NCBI GenBank assembly: GCA_013407085.1
Contig: JACCGJ010000337.1
Location: 82,420 to 146,419 of the forward strand
Reading direction: 5' to 3'
Source: Atriophallophorus winterbourni
Taxonomy: Eukaryota; Platyhelminthes; Trematoda; Plagiorchiida; Microphallidae
DNA: 64,000 bases
This document shows, piece by piece, positions 1 to 10,563 of this stretch (the first letter of the stretch is position 1; every line of letters begins with the position of its first letter). Both the position numbers and the translations under genes were made by a program. Under the pieces are notes generated by a model, which saw only the letters and a program-made list of their open reading frames with translations, did no database searches and was not told the DNA's origin.

Positions 1-310
1 CATTTGGGCAGTTGTGGGTACTTTTTTGCAGCTTTGCATCGAAATAAATTCTGAACGCTCAATCGCCTAGTTAGCCAATTACTGTGTTGTGTAAACTGAA
101 CTGTAATAAATGAAACTTGCGTACTTTACTTGACTTTAGTTAACCAATGTTTAAAACAAAAATCAGTTCCAAAAATTAATGAAAACTAATAGAGCAAAAC
201 TCAAGTTGAACTAATGCAATTGAATTTTCTATGTCATGATATATGCTTCCTTAGATGATAAACTTGACTATAATAGCAGGAGTGGCCTGAATTTTCTTTT
301 AATATTTTAG

Positions 311-1585
311 TTCAATCCAGTTCAGTTCAGTTCAGTTCAGATTGCACAGACAGTATGTGGCTGACGAGCCAATCGAGCGTTCACGATTTCTTTCGGTAGA
401 AAGCTGCAGAGAAGCACCCACCACTGCCAAAACGTTTATGCTTTTTGTCTATTTGAAATCTTCGCCGATGGCGACGCCAATAGATTATCCGGGTTGAATT
501 TAGGAAGCACCGCGTTATAGCCGATGCTGGAAAAATAAAAAGCAGTTTCTTCTCACCAGCATGGTGAGAGGTTAGCTGAAGTAGCATCGTGTATACTAAA
601 TAAAGAAACACAGAGAACTCTAGCCCTCACTTTATTTACGGGATAACGCTAAAAGATGAAATACCCAAGCTTGTATAACAATTAAGGAGATTATTCAGAA
701 AAAAACTTACCTCAGTTGCGGTCCAAACCTTGCTTGAAACTAGAGTCGGTACTGCAGGATATAAGTTCTTCTGGAAGAATGTTCCAGAAGTTTACAACCC
801 TAAGGCTAAAAAAGTGTTTCTTGGAGTCTAGCCTACATGGTTTCTTAGCAATTTTGAGTGAATGCCCAGCTCGGGGCTTAAGGTAAAGAAGTCGTTCATT
901 GGCACGCCACTCAAACCCTTCAAGATCTCAAAGGTTTCTAATAAGTCACCTCTTAAACGACGGCGGCTAAGGGAGAAAAGATCGATAGACATTAGGCGCG
1001 CAGCGTACGGTTTCCCTCGCTGACCTTCAATCATGCGAGTTGCGAGGCGCTGTACGCTTTCAAGTCGAAGGATGTCCTTTTTCTAGTGAGGACACCACGC
1101 CTGAACACAGTATTCGAGATGCGGCCGAACTAATGCCTTGTACAGTGGCAGGAATACATCGGCTCTTCTGCTCGATAACACTGATTTCAGCCGAAAAAGT
1201 AACTTGCGTGCACGCTGAGCCGCAGCGGCACATTGGTCCTCCTATTTGAAGTCAACCGTAACCAGTACTCCCAAATCCTTAACACACTGTGTGGCGTTAA
1301 CACTGAGGGAATTCCCCGCCACCTGGACCGAAATCTTATCAACCAGTGCTGACAAGAGATGTCTCTTATTTAGGTTTAGTTGGAGATCAGACTGGTATGA
1401 ACAGTTTATAACCCCCTCAAGGTCGTGCAACAAGGTATCTTCATCTGTTGATCCAATGAATTTCACATCATCCGCGAAAATGAAGCATGTGCACTTCAAT
1501 GCAGAGGACAAGTCATCGATGTAAATCAGGAATAGAAGAGGAAAGAGTACCGACCCTTTGGTACACCACTGATTACGTCGCAAAA
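311..1585 (-). mobile_element. CR1/Jockey-like non-LTR retrotransposon, 5'-truncated (family 1, copy 1)
   Basis: Read on the minus strand, this carries the second half of a non-LTR reverse transcriptase. The catalytic motif reads FADDVKF (about 1465-1485), followed by the LNLNK and LGVLV blocks. The C-terminal part lies at 828-1034 (motif RRLRGDLLETF), and a 3' untranslated tail of about 400 bp follows. Frameshifts and stops show that it is dead. The tail ends in tandem CTGAA units (316-340 on the plus strand). It lacks the endonuclease and the N-terminal half of the reverse transcriptase, which is normal 5' truncation. The same family is better preserved at 54595-56640. I infer the clade from the RT motifs only. 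Confidence 0.8.
316..340 (-). repeat. Terminal (CTGAA)n microsatellite of family-1 CR1-like element
   Basis: There are five tandem pentamers (TTCAG on the plus strand, the first imperfect) exactly at the 3' end of the element. Shorter versions close the family-1 tails at about 2334-2343 and 54595-54606. Short 3'-terminal tandem repeats are typical of CR1-type elements. Confidence 0.75.
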
Positions 1586-1599
1586 TACAATAAGATTCT

Positions 1600-1770
1600 A
1601 ACGATCCAATCGAGTGTCCAGAATTTTTTTCGGTAAAAAGCTGCAGCGAAGCAACCACCGTTGTTAAAACCTTTTTTCTTAATGTGCGTGGGATATCCTC
1701 GACGATCGCGACGTCATGAGATTATCCGGGTTGTATTCAGGAAGCGCCTCGTTATGCACACCATCATATT
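1600..1770 (-). mobile_element. Family-1 CR1-like 3'-tail fragment
   Basis: This matches the 3' tail also seen at about 370-510 and 54630-54790. Shared blocks include the stretches around 1607-1660 and 1709-1745. It directly abuts the truncated reverse transcriptase copy at 311-1585, so an open frame that runs across 1242-1658 is a chance fusion of the two pieces. Confidence 0.7.
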
Positions 1771-1971
1771 GGTTAATTACCAGAATTCCTTTTAAAAATT
1801 TCTGAAACCAATAATAAAATTTAGTATCAGTCCAGTACCAAGAGGCATTAATAACATTAACAATGTCATCATAACTGCGTGAATCACATTATATTTGTTT
1901 ATGTTTGATGCCGAGCCATATTTATGTAAGGGAGATTTGTTCAGTTCAATTTGCAAAGGAAAGTTATAGTG

Positions 1972-2295
1972 AGTTGTGCAGAATTATGTTTTGTTTTATA
2001 TTAATTTGTTAACTCGGACATTATCGTTTCATTTCGATTAATGATAGCGCCATATTAATCAATCTATTTCTTTTAACGGTTATCACTCTTATTTTAATGA
2101 TTTTCTGTGCATTCACTCGGTTATCATTATTCATCTCTTAAATACCATCTGTGCATAGTCAACACACCCAATAATAACAATATACTTCTTCTCGTAGAGG
2201 TCCGCGTTATTTTCTGGTTGTCTGGGATCCAATGTTATATGTGAATATAACGGGAACTTTCATTGCCGAAGAATTCATTTCTAACTAGCCCTACA
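1972..2295 (+). mobile_element. 5' LTR of Ty3/Gypsy element A (partial)
   Basis: It aligns with the LTR copies at about 8995-9315 and 60165-60495 and ends in the same CCCTACA. A leader follows (from 2296) whose TGATCCCGAAC resembles the start of a tRNA primer-binding site. The 5' part of the LTR is not recognisable, so the start is approximate. Confidence 0.6.
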
Positions 2296-2330
2296 AATTA
2301 ATGATCCCGAACACGCGTTCAATTCGATTG

Positions 2331-2683
2331 TTCTGTTCAGTTCGGTAGGCACAGGACAGTAAGTGGCTGACAAGGCAATCGAGCGTCCAGAATTTCTTTT
2401 GGTGGCAAGCTGCGGAGAAGCACCCACCACTGCCAAAGGGCCATTCCTTTTTCTCCGTGTGAAACCTCTGATAGTCGTAGGACTAGGAGTATGTAGTTGG
2501 GGGAGCACCGCGCTATAATCGATGCACTGTCAAAAGTTTATTTTCTTTCTTCTCTGTTTGCTATCTCTGATGATCGCGGTGCCAGGCGCTGTAGTAGAAG
2601 GATAGTAGTAGGACAGCAACGCGCAATAATCGATGCTGGTAAAAAGAAAAGGCAGTTCCTCCTCACCAGCACGGTAAGAGGAA
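2331..2683 (-). mobile_element. Family-1 CR1-like tail inserted into the Gypsy A leader
   Basis: The Gypsy leader is interrupted after position 2330 and resumes at about 2684. The second Gypsy copy at 9341-9365 has the same leader without the insert, which gives a clean empty site. The insert carries the family-1 3' tail, ending with CTGAA-type units next to 2331, and contains a partial internal duplication: a GATGC-ended block occurs at about 2503-2525 and again at about 2616-2638. Confidence 0.75.
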
Positions 2684-2699
2684 TTATAAGATACGCGTT

Positions 2700-3100
2700 A
2701 TGAACGATAATACTAAAATTACCCGCCTACAACACGACCGATCTACGTCTCTGGTTTGCACACATCGAAGGTCTACGCGAGTCATTCCATGCTCGATCGC
2801 AACGCACACGCTACAACCGGGTTGTTGCGATGCTTCCAACCTCAATTGTCCGAGAAGTTGATGATTTAATTTACGATAAGCCTGCCAAAGATCCTTTCGA
2901 TAATCTGAAACCTGCAATTATCTTTCGTATCTGTTCCACCGACAAGAAAAACTTGCAAAAACTCGTAACCAGTGCCGAGATAGCTGGTTTTAAACCTCCA
3001 CAACATTTACGGCGCTTTATACAGTTACAGAGCACACAGAAGGTTGATGAACGAGTACAACCAAGCTCGTTTTACTCCTTTCAATTTCAGCGCCGATTTT
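2700..3100 (+). pseudogene. Ty3/Gypsy element A gag
   Basis: The frame reads through a retroviral-like Gag core, including FAHIEG (about 2757), the block starting MLPTSIVREVDDLIYD (2830) and PAKDPFDNLK. Particle-forming Gag proteins of CsRn1-like elements carry this arrangement. The same protein, with few differences, is encoded at 9360-9735 and, in another subfamily, at about 10150-10390. Downstream the frame is lost, so no full Gag remains. Confidence 0.75.
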
Positions 3101-3394
3101 AACAAGGATAAATCTGATTTGAAATCACAGACCAGCTATTTGATTCAACAAATCAAGCACTTGAACAGAAGTCGAATCCGCTCTTGCCATGGAAAGAAAG
3201 ACATCTGGAACAAAAGATCACACTTCGGAACCCAAACTTTAGTGGTATGATAATATCATCGCGGTTTCGGTCACCATGCAGCCTTAATCGCAACAGCACA
3301 ATCAGGGTAACCGCAAAGCCAGGCAGTAGAGGCTGTATCTCTGTCTGGTAATACAACCAGCCGCTTATTCTACGTCACTGATGGTTCAACAAAG

Positions 3395-3640
3395 ATGAGT
3401 TTTCTGATCGACACTGGAGCCGAACTGAGAATCATCGCACCCACAAACTCCGAACACCGAATCATCTTTTTATTAACCATACGGTACTCAAATCAACGCA
3501 TACGGCCAATGAACATTCTCCATCGACCTCGGTCTGCGAAGTAACTTTCGATGGATTTTCACTGTTGCCGACGTCAAAACCCTTATTCTGGGAGCTTATT
3601 TACTCTCACTTTTAAATCTTTTTGTCATCATGAGTACACG
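3395..3640 (+). pseudogene. Ty3/Gypsy element A aspartic protease
   Basis: The retropepsin active-site block reads LIDTGAEL, with DTG at 3410-3418 intact. The rest of the domain is shifted between frames. It lies between Gag and reverse transcriptase, as expected for Gypsy pol. Confidence 0.65.
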
Positions 3641-3659
3641 AAAATTTATGGACAAAGTC

Positions 3660-4437
3660 ACGAAGATTAACGTCATTGGCACTGAATTACGCTTTTCTCG
3701 TGAGGGAATTTTCGGATATCATCAAACGCTGTGCACACGATACTCATATTAAGCGTGACATCAATAACCACATTTCAACCCGTGCATCCCGATTTTCGAA
3801 AGATCACGCAGTCTGGCGAAATCAAATTCGATGCTACCAAACGAGAATTCAAGTATATGATGGAACTCGGGATAATCGGTCCATCGAATTCACCTTGGAA
3901 CAAACCGGACGCCTTCGTCTATGTGGTGACTATCGTGCTTTGAATCGTGTAAGGATACCAGATCGATATCCTTTGTCGCATTTAAAAGACTTCACACTGT
4001 CTCTTCACGAAACATCTGTGTTCTCTAAGTTGGATTTAGTGCGCGCATATCAGCAAATACCCATGGCTGACGAAGATATTCCCCAAACTGCCATCAACAC
4101 TCCATTTGGCATGTTCAAATTTCTCAGGATGACATTGGGCTAAGAAATAATGCACAAACTTTCCCAATATTCATAGATAAGTAGTCAACGGTCTATCTTT
4201 CGTCTACATGTACATTGACGGTATGCTAATCACTAGTGCGAATCCGAAGCAAAATCATAAACACCTGCGCTAAGTATTTCAACTTCTGTCCCTCTACGGC
4301 ATTATGATAAATCGTGATAAATGTCTGTTTGGAGTGAGTTTATGGAAATTCTTGGACAACGAATTGATAGATCCGGTATAAAAACATTGACTCAAAAACT
4401 ATTCGTTGTCTAACTTTATCCATGCCCTAGCTCTATC
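3660..4437 (+). pseudogene. Ty3/Gypsy element A reverse transcriptase, N-terminal part
   Basis: Recognisable blocks are LCGDYRALNRV, the motif A region FSKLDLVRAYQQIP (Asp present) and the substrate-binding TPFGMFKFLRM. After 4140 the frame breaks. The catalytic YIDD box is present as YIDG (4211-4222), so the second catalytic aspartate is gone. At 4437 the domain is cut by the BEL/Pao-like insertion and continues at 6943. Confidence 0.85.
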
Positions 4438-4673
4438 TGTAACGTCTGCGACGTGAGTAACGCGTATTCCACCAGTTTCTTAGTTCGACAAATTCAAAAG
4501 AAAAGATTTACAATATCAAGTTTTTAATAACAAAAGAAATGTTTTCCATCAAATACAGCATAAATATAAAATACCGGAAAAGATAATCAACAAAATTTAG
4601 ATTCTGGAAATTGTTTCAAAATATAAGATAAAGACGAAGGAAAAGGAAGAATTTCATAAAGTTGCATCTTACA
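4438..4673 (-). repeat. LTR of the BEL/Pao-like insertion (shortened, 236 bp)
   Basis: It matches the two ends of the other LTR but lacks the middle, roughly 343 bp equivalent to 6430-6772. The deletion joins the AAATTCAAAA segment directly to the AAAGATTTAC segment. Confidence 0.85.
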
Positions 4674-5257
4674 CCTCCGGCCAAATTCTTCCTAGAAACG
4701 TATAAACCCCGAATAGCAAATGACTTTATTTAGTGTCGAGCCACACCCGCCACGTCGCATTGCCATCATTGGACACATGTGGCTTTTTATAGGGAAATAG
4801 TTTGCCAGACTAAGACACACCACGTCCTCCGGTTCTGCCACCGTCCCCTACAAGTAGCTTATGCATGCAACCCTGCCTAAACGAGCCTTGTGTATTTCAT
4901 CCTCAAACAGCGACATCTCGCGCCAATTAAACAAATCTAATGTGCAAATTATTATTGATGTATCATGAGTTCGGAACACAAATGGCTTCTCAGGTACACA
5001 ACGGAACACTTAAACCCAATCATATGGATTGTCATGGCTACCATCTGTCGCCCCCCTTTCGGCTGTCTCAGTGTCATGTGAACCAGGCTTACTATTTATT
5101 GAAGCTGAATAGGTGTCAGGTGTGCCAGGCTTGCTCTCCATCGTATCTGAATTAGTGTCGGAAAATTCAATCACAGAATCCGAATGAGCTAATTTACTGT
5201 CAGGTAACTAAGCTTCGTGAGCACAACCGACAACACAAACATGAAGATCCTTCAACT

Positions 5258-5870
5258 TTACATCAATAAAAACCCGTTTTTACAATCAGTCACAAATTCC
5301 GACTGAGTAAATTCAATGTCAGTTAACTCAGCTTCCCGAGAACAACCGACAGCACAAAAGTCAAGACCCAGCAAATTCACATCAACGATGCTAACATGCT
5401 TTGCTATGGAATCCTTTTGGCAACATTTACACAACTGACCAAATCGACTCCAATCATTAAGAGCTCGACGTGTCACAAAGTCTGTGAGTTGCTGAGAAGT
5501 AATTTCTAATCCCTCGCAGTATACAGCGTTCTTCAGATCAGTCCACTGTTGCTGGAACACAGCCGGTAATATATGCACAATATACTCCAAAGTGTCACTT
5601 GCATTCGAAACCGCCTGGCACTCCAATAGAGTGAGGGCGACCTGACATTTATGCATTGACGAAGCAAGAATCGCGAAGCCTTATGACTGGCCAATCAATC
5701 GTTGGGCCTCTTCCAATAACTAATCTAACACTGAGTGGGCCACAAGACAAGGTAGACATGATGTTCGTTTATAACAGGTGCCATGAGTTAATTTCAAGAT
5801 TGTAGCATTAGCAATCGCTAAATCTTGCTACAATTCAAGTGCCCGTTTAGAAGGTGCACAGTTACAGTTG
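5258..5870 (-). pseudogene. BEL/Pao-like Gag fragment
   Basis: The minus strand encodes a stretch with the pattern expected of Pao/BEL Gag: a YIVHILPAVFQQQW block, then LTDFVTRRALNDWSRFG, then a short Cys-rich piece (QLCKCC). In BEL/Pao Gags the middle domain ends in an xLPxxLQxxW-like segment followed by a helix with F/V-E/T residues, which this resembles. The open part is 5258-5656. The frame continues upstream to about 5870 with three stops. No pol follows. Identification is moderate because it rests on pattern only. Confidence 0.5.
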
Positions 5871-6363
5871 AGTCCATGTCTACCAACAGATGGAGATTAA
5901 AAATCGTCCGCACCATTGCGACTATCTGTTAGGGACCTAACCAAACCACGCACTAAACTTGCTAAACGTTCAGGCATCATAGATGTATAATATTGACTTT
6001 AAAACACAAATTAAATGAACGTCACAGATTGTTCAACAAAAATCTTGTGAAATGGATTAAGCTTCAACGTTCCAATCGCCACAGATTCAACCTGATGATA
6101 GATCAGGTTCGTTCACCGATTTTGACGACGTAGCTGAGCGTCGACCAAGTTCAATACTGCTTCGATTGCAATGAAACAAAACGAGTATTTTCTCCGGTTA
6201 AGACTAATAATGCAACAGTCAAGTCAAGTTGTGACGCAAATTCAATTGAATCGATTCGAATTAACCACAGTAATTTCTCCAGTTGAGAAAATACGGTACA
6301 AATCAAAAGTCGAATTGTTGCAATTACAAGTTGAGTACTGCTTCAACGATCCAAGTTGAGTAC

Positions 6364-6942
6364 TGTAACGTCTGTGACGTGAGTAACGCGTATTCCTACC
6401 GTTTTTTAGTTCGACAAATTCAAAACCACAATTTGGATGTTATACGGTACTGTAATTAGCAACGATTACAACAACAATAATTATACAAGCCTCAACTGTA
6501 AAGGAACGTACAGCAAACAGGAGACAAAATACTCCAGAATCAATTATATCAAATGCCAACAAGTTCAATGACGACCTGAGATATAAATAGAATGAAAGGA
6601 GTTATCAACATTGCCGTCCAAAATGTCTATCAAAGACAAGACACCCAAAAGTGGTGTAAAAATGCAAGTCAATTATAAGTGCCCAAAATGGCAACCAAAT
6701 TGAACAACAATGACCGACAATGGCCGAAACGAACAATGAAAACAAATAATTGACCAAAGGCGTGTAAAGAAAAGATTTACAATATCAAGTTTTTAATAAC
6801 AAAAGAAATGTTTTCCATCAAATACAGCATAAATATAAAATACCGGAAAAGATAATCAACAAAATTTAGATTCTGGAAATTGTTTCGAAATATAAGATGA
6901 AGACGAAGGAAAAGGAAGAATTTCATAAAGTTGCATCTTACA
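6364..6942 (-). repeat. LTR of the BEL/Pao-like insertion (full, 579 bp)
   Basis: It is bounded by TGTAACG at 6364 and CTTACA at 6942, with the duplicated CTATC immediately after. It shares both ends with the shortened LTR at 4438-4673 at high identity, so the insertion is fairly young compared with its Gypsy host. Confidence 0.85.
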
Positions 6943-7560
6943 CTATCCGCCAAGTCATAAGTTTCTTGGGGCTGGTCAACTATTTTTGACGCTTTATTCC
7001 ACATTGTGCTATAATTTTACAGCGATTGACTAACACGTTACGTAGGAAATACGTAAATTTAGATGACTGACGAAGCCATCAAATCATTTGAGCAACTCAA
7101 ATCTGCTCGAGATTAAATTATTTTACGAAATTTGAACCAAATGCTTTAATGTCGGTTGAGAAAGACGCATCATAAAAAATCCGTCGGTGCATTACTTCCA
7201 CTAAAGGAAGAATATAACAAAGCCACTCGCTTTCTTTTCGCGTCGACTTCATACAGTTCAAACTCAATGCGTTAAGTTCGGTCGTGAGTTACTGGCTATA
7301 TATTATGCGATACGACATTTCCGACATTTGCATGAAGAACACGATTTTAACGTGTGGAACGATTACATACCCCTAAAGTTTGCTCTTGCTTCACCATCGA
7401 ATCGATATTCGCCTCGAGAAATTCGTCACTTGTATTATATCACACCTTTATCGCAAAATCTGCGTCTATCTGGACGTATAACACAGTCGTTGGACGTATT
7501 TTCCCGCATGCAAATACATGTGTTCAACCACCTACAGGTAGATCTCCAAAACTGTTAACA
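6943..7560 (+). pseudogene. Ty3/Gypsy element A RT thumb and RNase H remnant
   Basis: Reading across frames gives the thumb (SFLGLVNYF, RFIPHCA) and the RNase H segments, in which FGRELLAIYYAIRHFRHLHE-like, PLKFALAS and PREIRHLYYI can be followed. The same blocks are cleaner in the minus-strand Gypsy copy at 14144-14719. Several frameshifts and stops are present. Confidence 0.75.
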
Positions 7561-8835
7561 CTCGCCCAACGGCAGGACCATTACCGTCAACAGTATCGAC
7601 TCTCTAGTCCCAACAATATTAAAGAACGTTTCCTATTCCGTGATTCAAATTTGTCCATATTTTGTGACTTTCCACCATTAACCAATCCATTCTTCCCGAT
7701 CACTCAGACGGCAGGTATTTGAAATCTCCATCCTTTATCCCACCCAGTTATTTGAGCCACCCGCATATTGATCAGTGACCGTTTTATTTGTCAAAAAATT
7801 CATAAACATATTAAACTCTGGACCAAATCTTGAATCCAGTGTTAATGCATTTAAGTCCACCGTCAAACAATTAGCGTCAAGCGCTGGAACGTTTCAAGCA
7901 TGTGCACATCTACTAAGTCGGCCATATTGCTGTTTTTAGCGGGTTCACACGTATTCTTACTTGCATTGACCGTTTCACCCGCTAGCACATTGCTGTTCAC
8001 ATTATCGACATCACAGCGAAACTGTCGCTGAAGCTTTCCTGCAAAACTGGATCAGAATTTATGGTGTCCAATCCAAAATATCTATTGATCACTGCTTGTA
8101 ATTTCAATCCACATTAATTGTAAATTGAATAAGTTGCTGGGAGTAAACCAAATTCAGAATACTTAGTATCACCCTTAGTCAACGGGTTAATGTAGATATT
8201 TTATCGTCAAAAGAAAACCTCCTTTATATCACATGGACAGAAGTAGTAATGATCAGAACACATACCCTCGACTCTTCTCGGTATTCGTACCTCTATAAGA
8301 GAAGATTTCTTGTCTTCTATATTGTACCAGCCTTCACCTTATTGGGAAACTAATAGCTTCCACCGATGTATCGGTTGCCGTCAACATCCCAAATTACGTC
8401 AACCGATTTTTACTCGTATACGTTCTCATCCTCACTGTCCCAATTGATTCGAAAACATGTGGTTTATTTTATTAGAAGCGACCAAGTTGGGAAAACCCTC
8501 CAATTTCCAACCGCTTGACAATTCAAGGTGATTTCCAGATAACCGAAATATTTTGTCGTCGAAAAAATGGTGTTCAACATTTTGTTAACGTTGACCGTTT
8601 AAATCCTGCATTTGTCGAATCTACCCTTTCGTCAAAACGCTTCGATTTCGCTTAAATTCTGATGATCCGAAACACCTTGTTTCAAATAATCCCACTGATA
8701 TTTTTCTACAGTCACCTCAACCAACTTAGCCCACAAAACAATCACAAAAATTCTTTGCCAACCCGACTTCATTGCGACAATATTACAAAAAGCGTAGTGT
8801 CTAATTGCCAAAAAACCTGACGGACTCTAATATCA
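7560..8835 (+). pseudogene. Ty3/Gypsy element A integrase remnant
   Basis: Integrase pieces are visible across frames: GFTRILTCIDRFTR (about 7940-7985), NWIRIYGVQS (about 8048), and the C-terminal domain block ITEIFCRRKNGVQHFVNVDRLNPAF (about 8540-8615), which matches the KPSVSIDRLK ending of the copy at 12670-13080. The catalytic core is broken by stops. No chromodomain was seen. Confidence 0.7.
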
Positions 8836-9315
8836 GGTGACCCATTCTATGGCTATGCTTGAGATATCCCGTTGTTTATTCATACAAACGTTCGAAACGA
8901 ACTGTTCACTGACCTGTAAATGCTCCCTCACTACTTCAGCTGACATCGAGAGGCTTCTAAACTTCCATCGCTCTAGCAGGGGTTCTATATATATTTGTAC
9001 AGTCTTAAGTTTTTTATAACGTTAATTTTATAACTTGAATATTATTGTTTCATTTCGATTAACGATAACGCCATTTTGATCTGTCGATTATTTTTTATCG
9101 TTATCACCTATTTTTCAGTGATTTTATGCTCGTTGAGTCAGCTAACATTTTTCATCTGTTGAATACCATTTTTACATGGAAAACACACAACCAATAATAA
9201 CAACATACTCTATCGCGTAGCGGTCCTCGTACTTTCATGGTTTTCTCGGATCCAATGTTATATGTGGATATAACAGAAACTGACAGAGAAGAATTCATTT
9301 CTAACTAGCCCTACA
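8836..9315 (+). mobile_element. Ty3/Gypsy LTR shared by element A (3') and truncated copy B (5')
   Basis: The segment follows the end of pol, aligns with the LTRs near 1972-2295 and 60165-60495, and ends CCCTACA at 9315. What follows is again a Gypsy leader and gag rather than flanking DNA. One LTR therefore serves two copies in tandem. The left boundary is approximate; the best-matched part begins near 8995. Confidence 0.6.
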
Positions 9316-9359
9316 AATTAATGATCCCGAACACGCGTTTAATTTGATTGGACTAATAA

Positions 9360-9735
9360 GATACGCGCTATGAACGATAATACTAACATTACCCGCCTTC
9401 AACACGACCGATCTACGTCTCTAATTTGCACACATCGAAGGTCTACGCGAGTCATTTCATGCTCGATCGCAACGCACACGCTACAACCGGGTTGTTGCGA
9501 TGCTTCCAACCTCAATTGTCAGAGAAGTTGATGATCTAATTTACGATCAACCTGCCAAAGATCCTTTCGATAATCTGAAATCTGCAATTATTCTTCGTAT
9601 CTGTTCCACCGACAAGAAAAACTTGCGAAAACTCGCAACCAGTGCTGAAATAACTGGTGGTACACCTCCACAACATTTTCGCCGCTTGATACACACACAG
9701 CCTAACGTTTTATTCCTGAATATCCACAGTGAGTG
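9360..9735 (+). pseudogene. Ty3/Gypsy copy B gag (truncated)
   Basis: The leader and gag are nearly the same as at 2684-3020, with the block starting MLPTSIVREVDDLIYD at 9500. It breaks off near 9735, where another LTR family begins. Pol is absent. Confidence 0.75.
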
Positions 9736-9754
9736 ACTATCGAGCCAATCGTTG

Positions 9755-10563
9755 ATCCTTTAATGTAAGGATTGAATTGTCAAGCAGCGTATGTCTCTGT
9801 TATGTAAAAATACAATAGTGTTTCTGATCGAGAACCTGACCATCTTGTTTATTATCTGCATGATACATGTCCCCCGGTGTACTTATTAAACTCGTGTTTT
9901 TCGTTTTACTGTGGTTGTTTTGTTTGTTTGTAGTCCTACTTTCGGTCCTTTACTGAAAACAAGGTAGATTGTAAATAATAAATATCTTGGTCGATTTCTG
10001 AATTCGAATCAATAATGTATGTGGATATAACAGAACTACACGCAGTCTGACGATCCATCGTTTAATACCCAATACAAATTGGTGAGCCCAAACATTGATC
10101 CTTTCTATTTGACCCATATCATACACGCATTAGCTCCAATGAACAATAGCAAAACCAAAAGGGAGATGATAATATCAATCATTTCACTTTGCCCGCCCTC
10201 GACACGACTGATTTTTATCATTGGTTTGCACATGCCAAAGGTCAAATCGATTTCAAACGCAACGCACACACTCCAACCGCGTTGTCAGAATAATTCGGAA
10301 CTTCGTTGTAAGAGAAGTTCCTGATATAATTCATGATAAACATGCCACAGATCCCAAAAATAATTCAAATAATCCTTTTCCGTCATGTTCTCGTACTACT
10401 GTGTGATGCTGTAATGCTGTTTGTTGTCCTGCCTTTGTGTCGTTAACTGAAAGCTAAGTATTCTTCAAACGATACACTTTCTAGTCAAGTTCTAAATCAG
10501 AATAAATACTGTATGTGGATATAACAGTAACACATGAAACTATACGATTTATTCTATATTAGT
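9755..10563 (+). mobile_element. Mini LTR-gag-LTR Gypsy-type element
   Basis: Two related LTR segments (about 9755-10075 and about 10385-10563) share the ending TATGTGGATATAACAG and flank about 300 bp of internal DNA. The internal part starts with TGGTGAGCCCAAAC (10080-10093), a plausible primer-binding site, and continues with a degraded Gag: DTTDFYHWFAHAKGQ, about 10206-10250. Pol has been deleted. Gag and LTR differ clearly from those of elements A and B. Confidence 0.6.
10080..10093 (+). promoter_or_regulatory. Putative tRNA primer-binding site
   Basis: TGGTGAGCCC begins a few bases after an LTR end. The TGG start complements a tRNA CCA tail. The equivalent site in element A (about 2300-2312) has decayed to TGATCCCGAAC. 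Confidence 0.45.

Larger units (their letters stand above)
4438..6942 (-). mobile_element. BEL/Pao-like LTR retrotransposon, internally deleted, nested in Gypsy A
   Basis: This is a complete insertion. The two LTRs begin TGTAA and end TTACA, and the copy is flanked by a perfect 5-bp duplication CTATC (4433-4437 and 6943-6947). Removing it rejoins the Gypsy frame (ALSIRQVISFLGL). The internal part of about 1.7 kb encodes only a Gag-like piece on the minus strand; protease, RT, RNase H and integrase are absent. The short GGAGG purine run beside the 4673 LTR also fits minus orientation. BEL/Pao is inferred from Gag character and the 5-bp duplication. Confidence 0.75.

Noticed and set aside
364..420. 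CTGACGAG followed by a distant GAAA in the family-1 tail as a hammerhead ribozyme
   Set aside because: The bases between them cannot form stem II, and no stem I partner is present.
381..611. Open frame in the family-1 tail as a small gene
   Set aside because: It is the 3' untranslated tail of a CR1-like element, repeated elsewhere without a conserved frame.
1242..1658. Single 138-codon open frame as one protein
   Set aside because: It is a fusion across the joint of two separate transposon fragments (1600-1770 and 311-1585).
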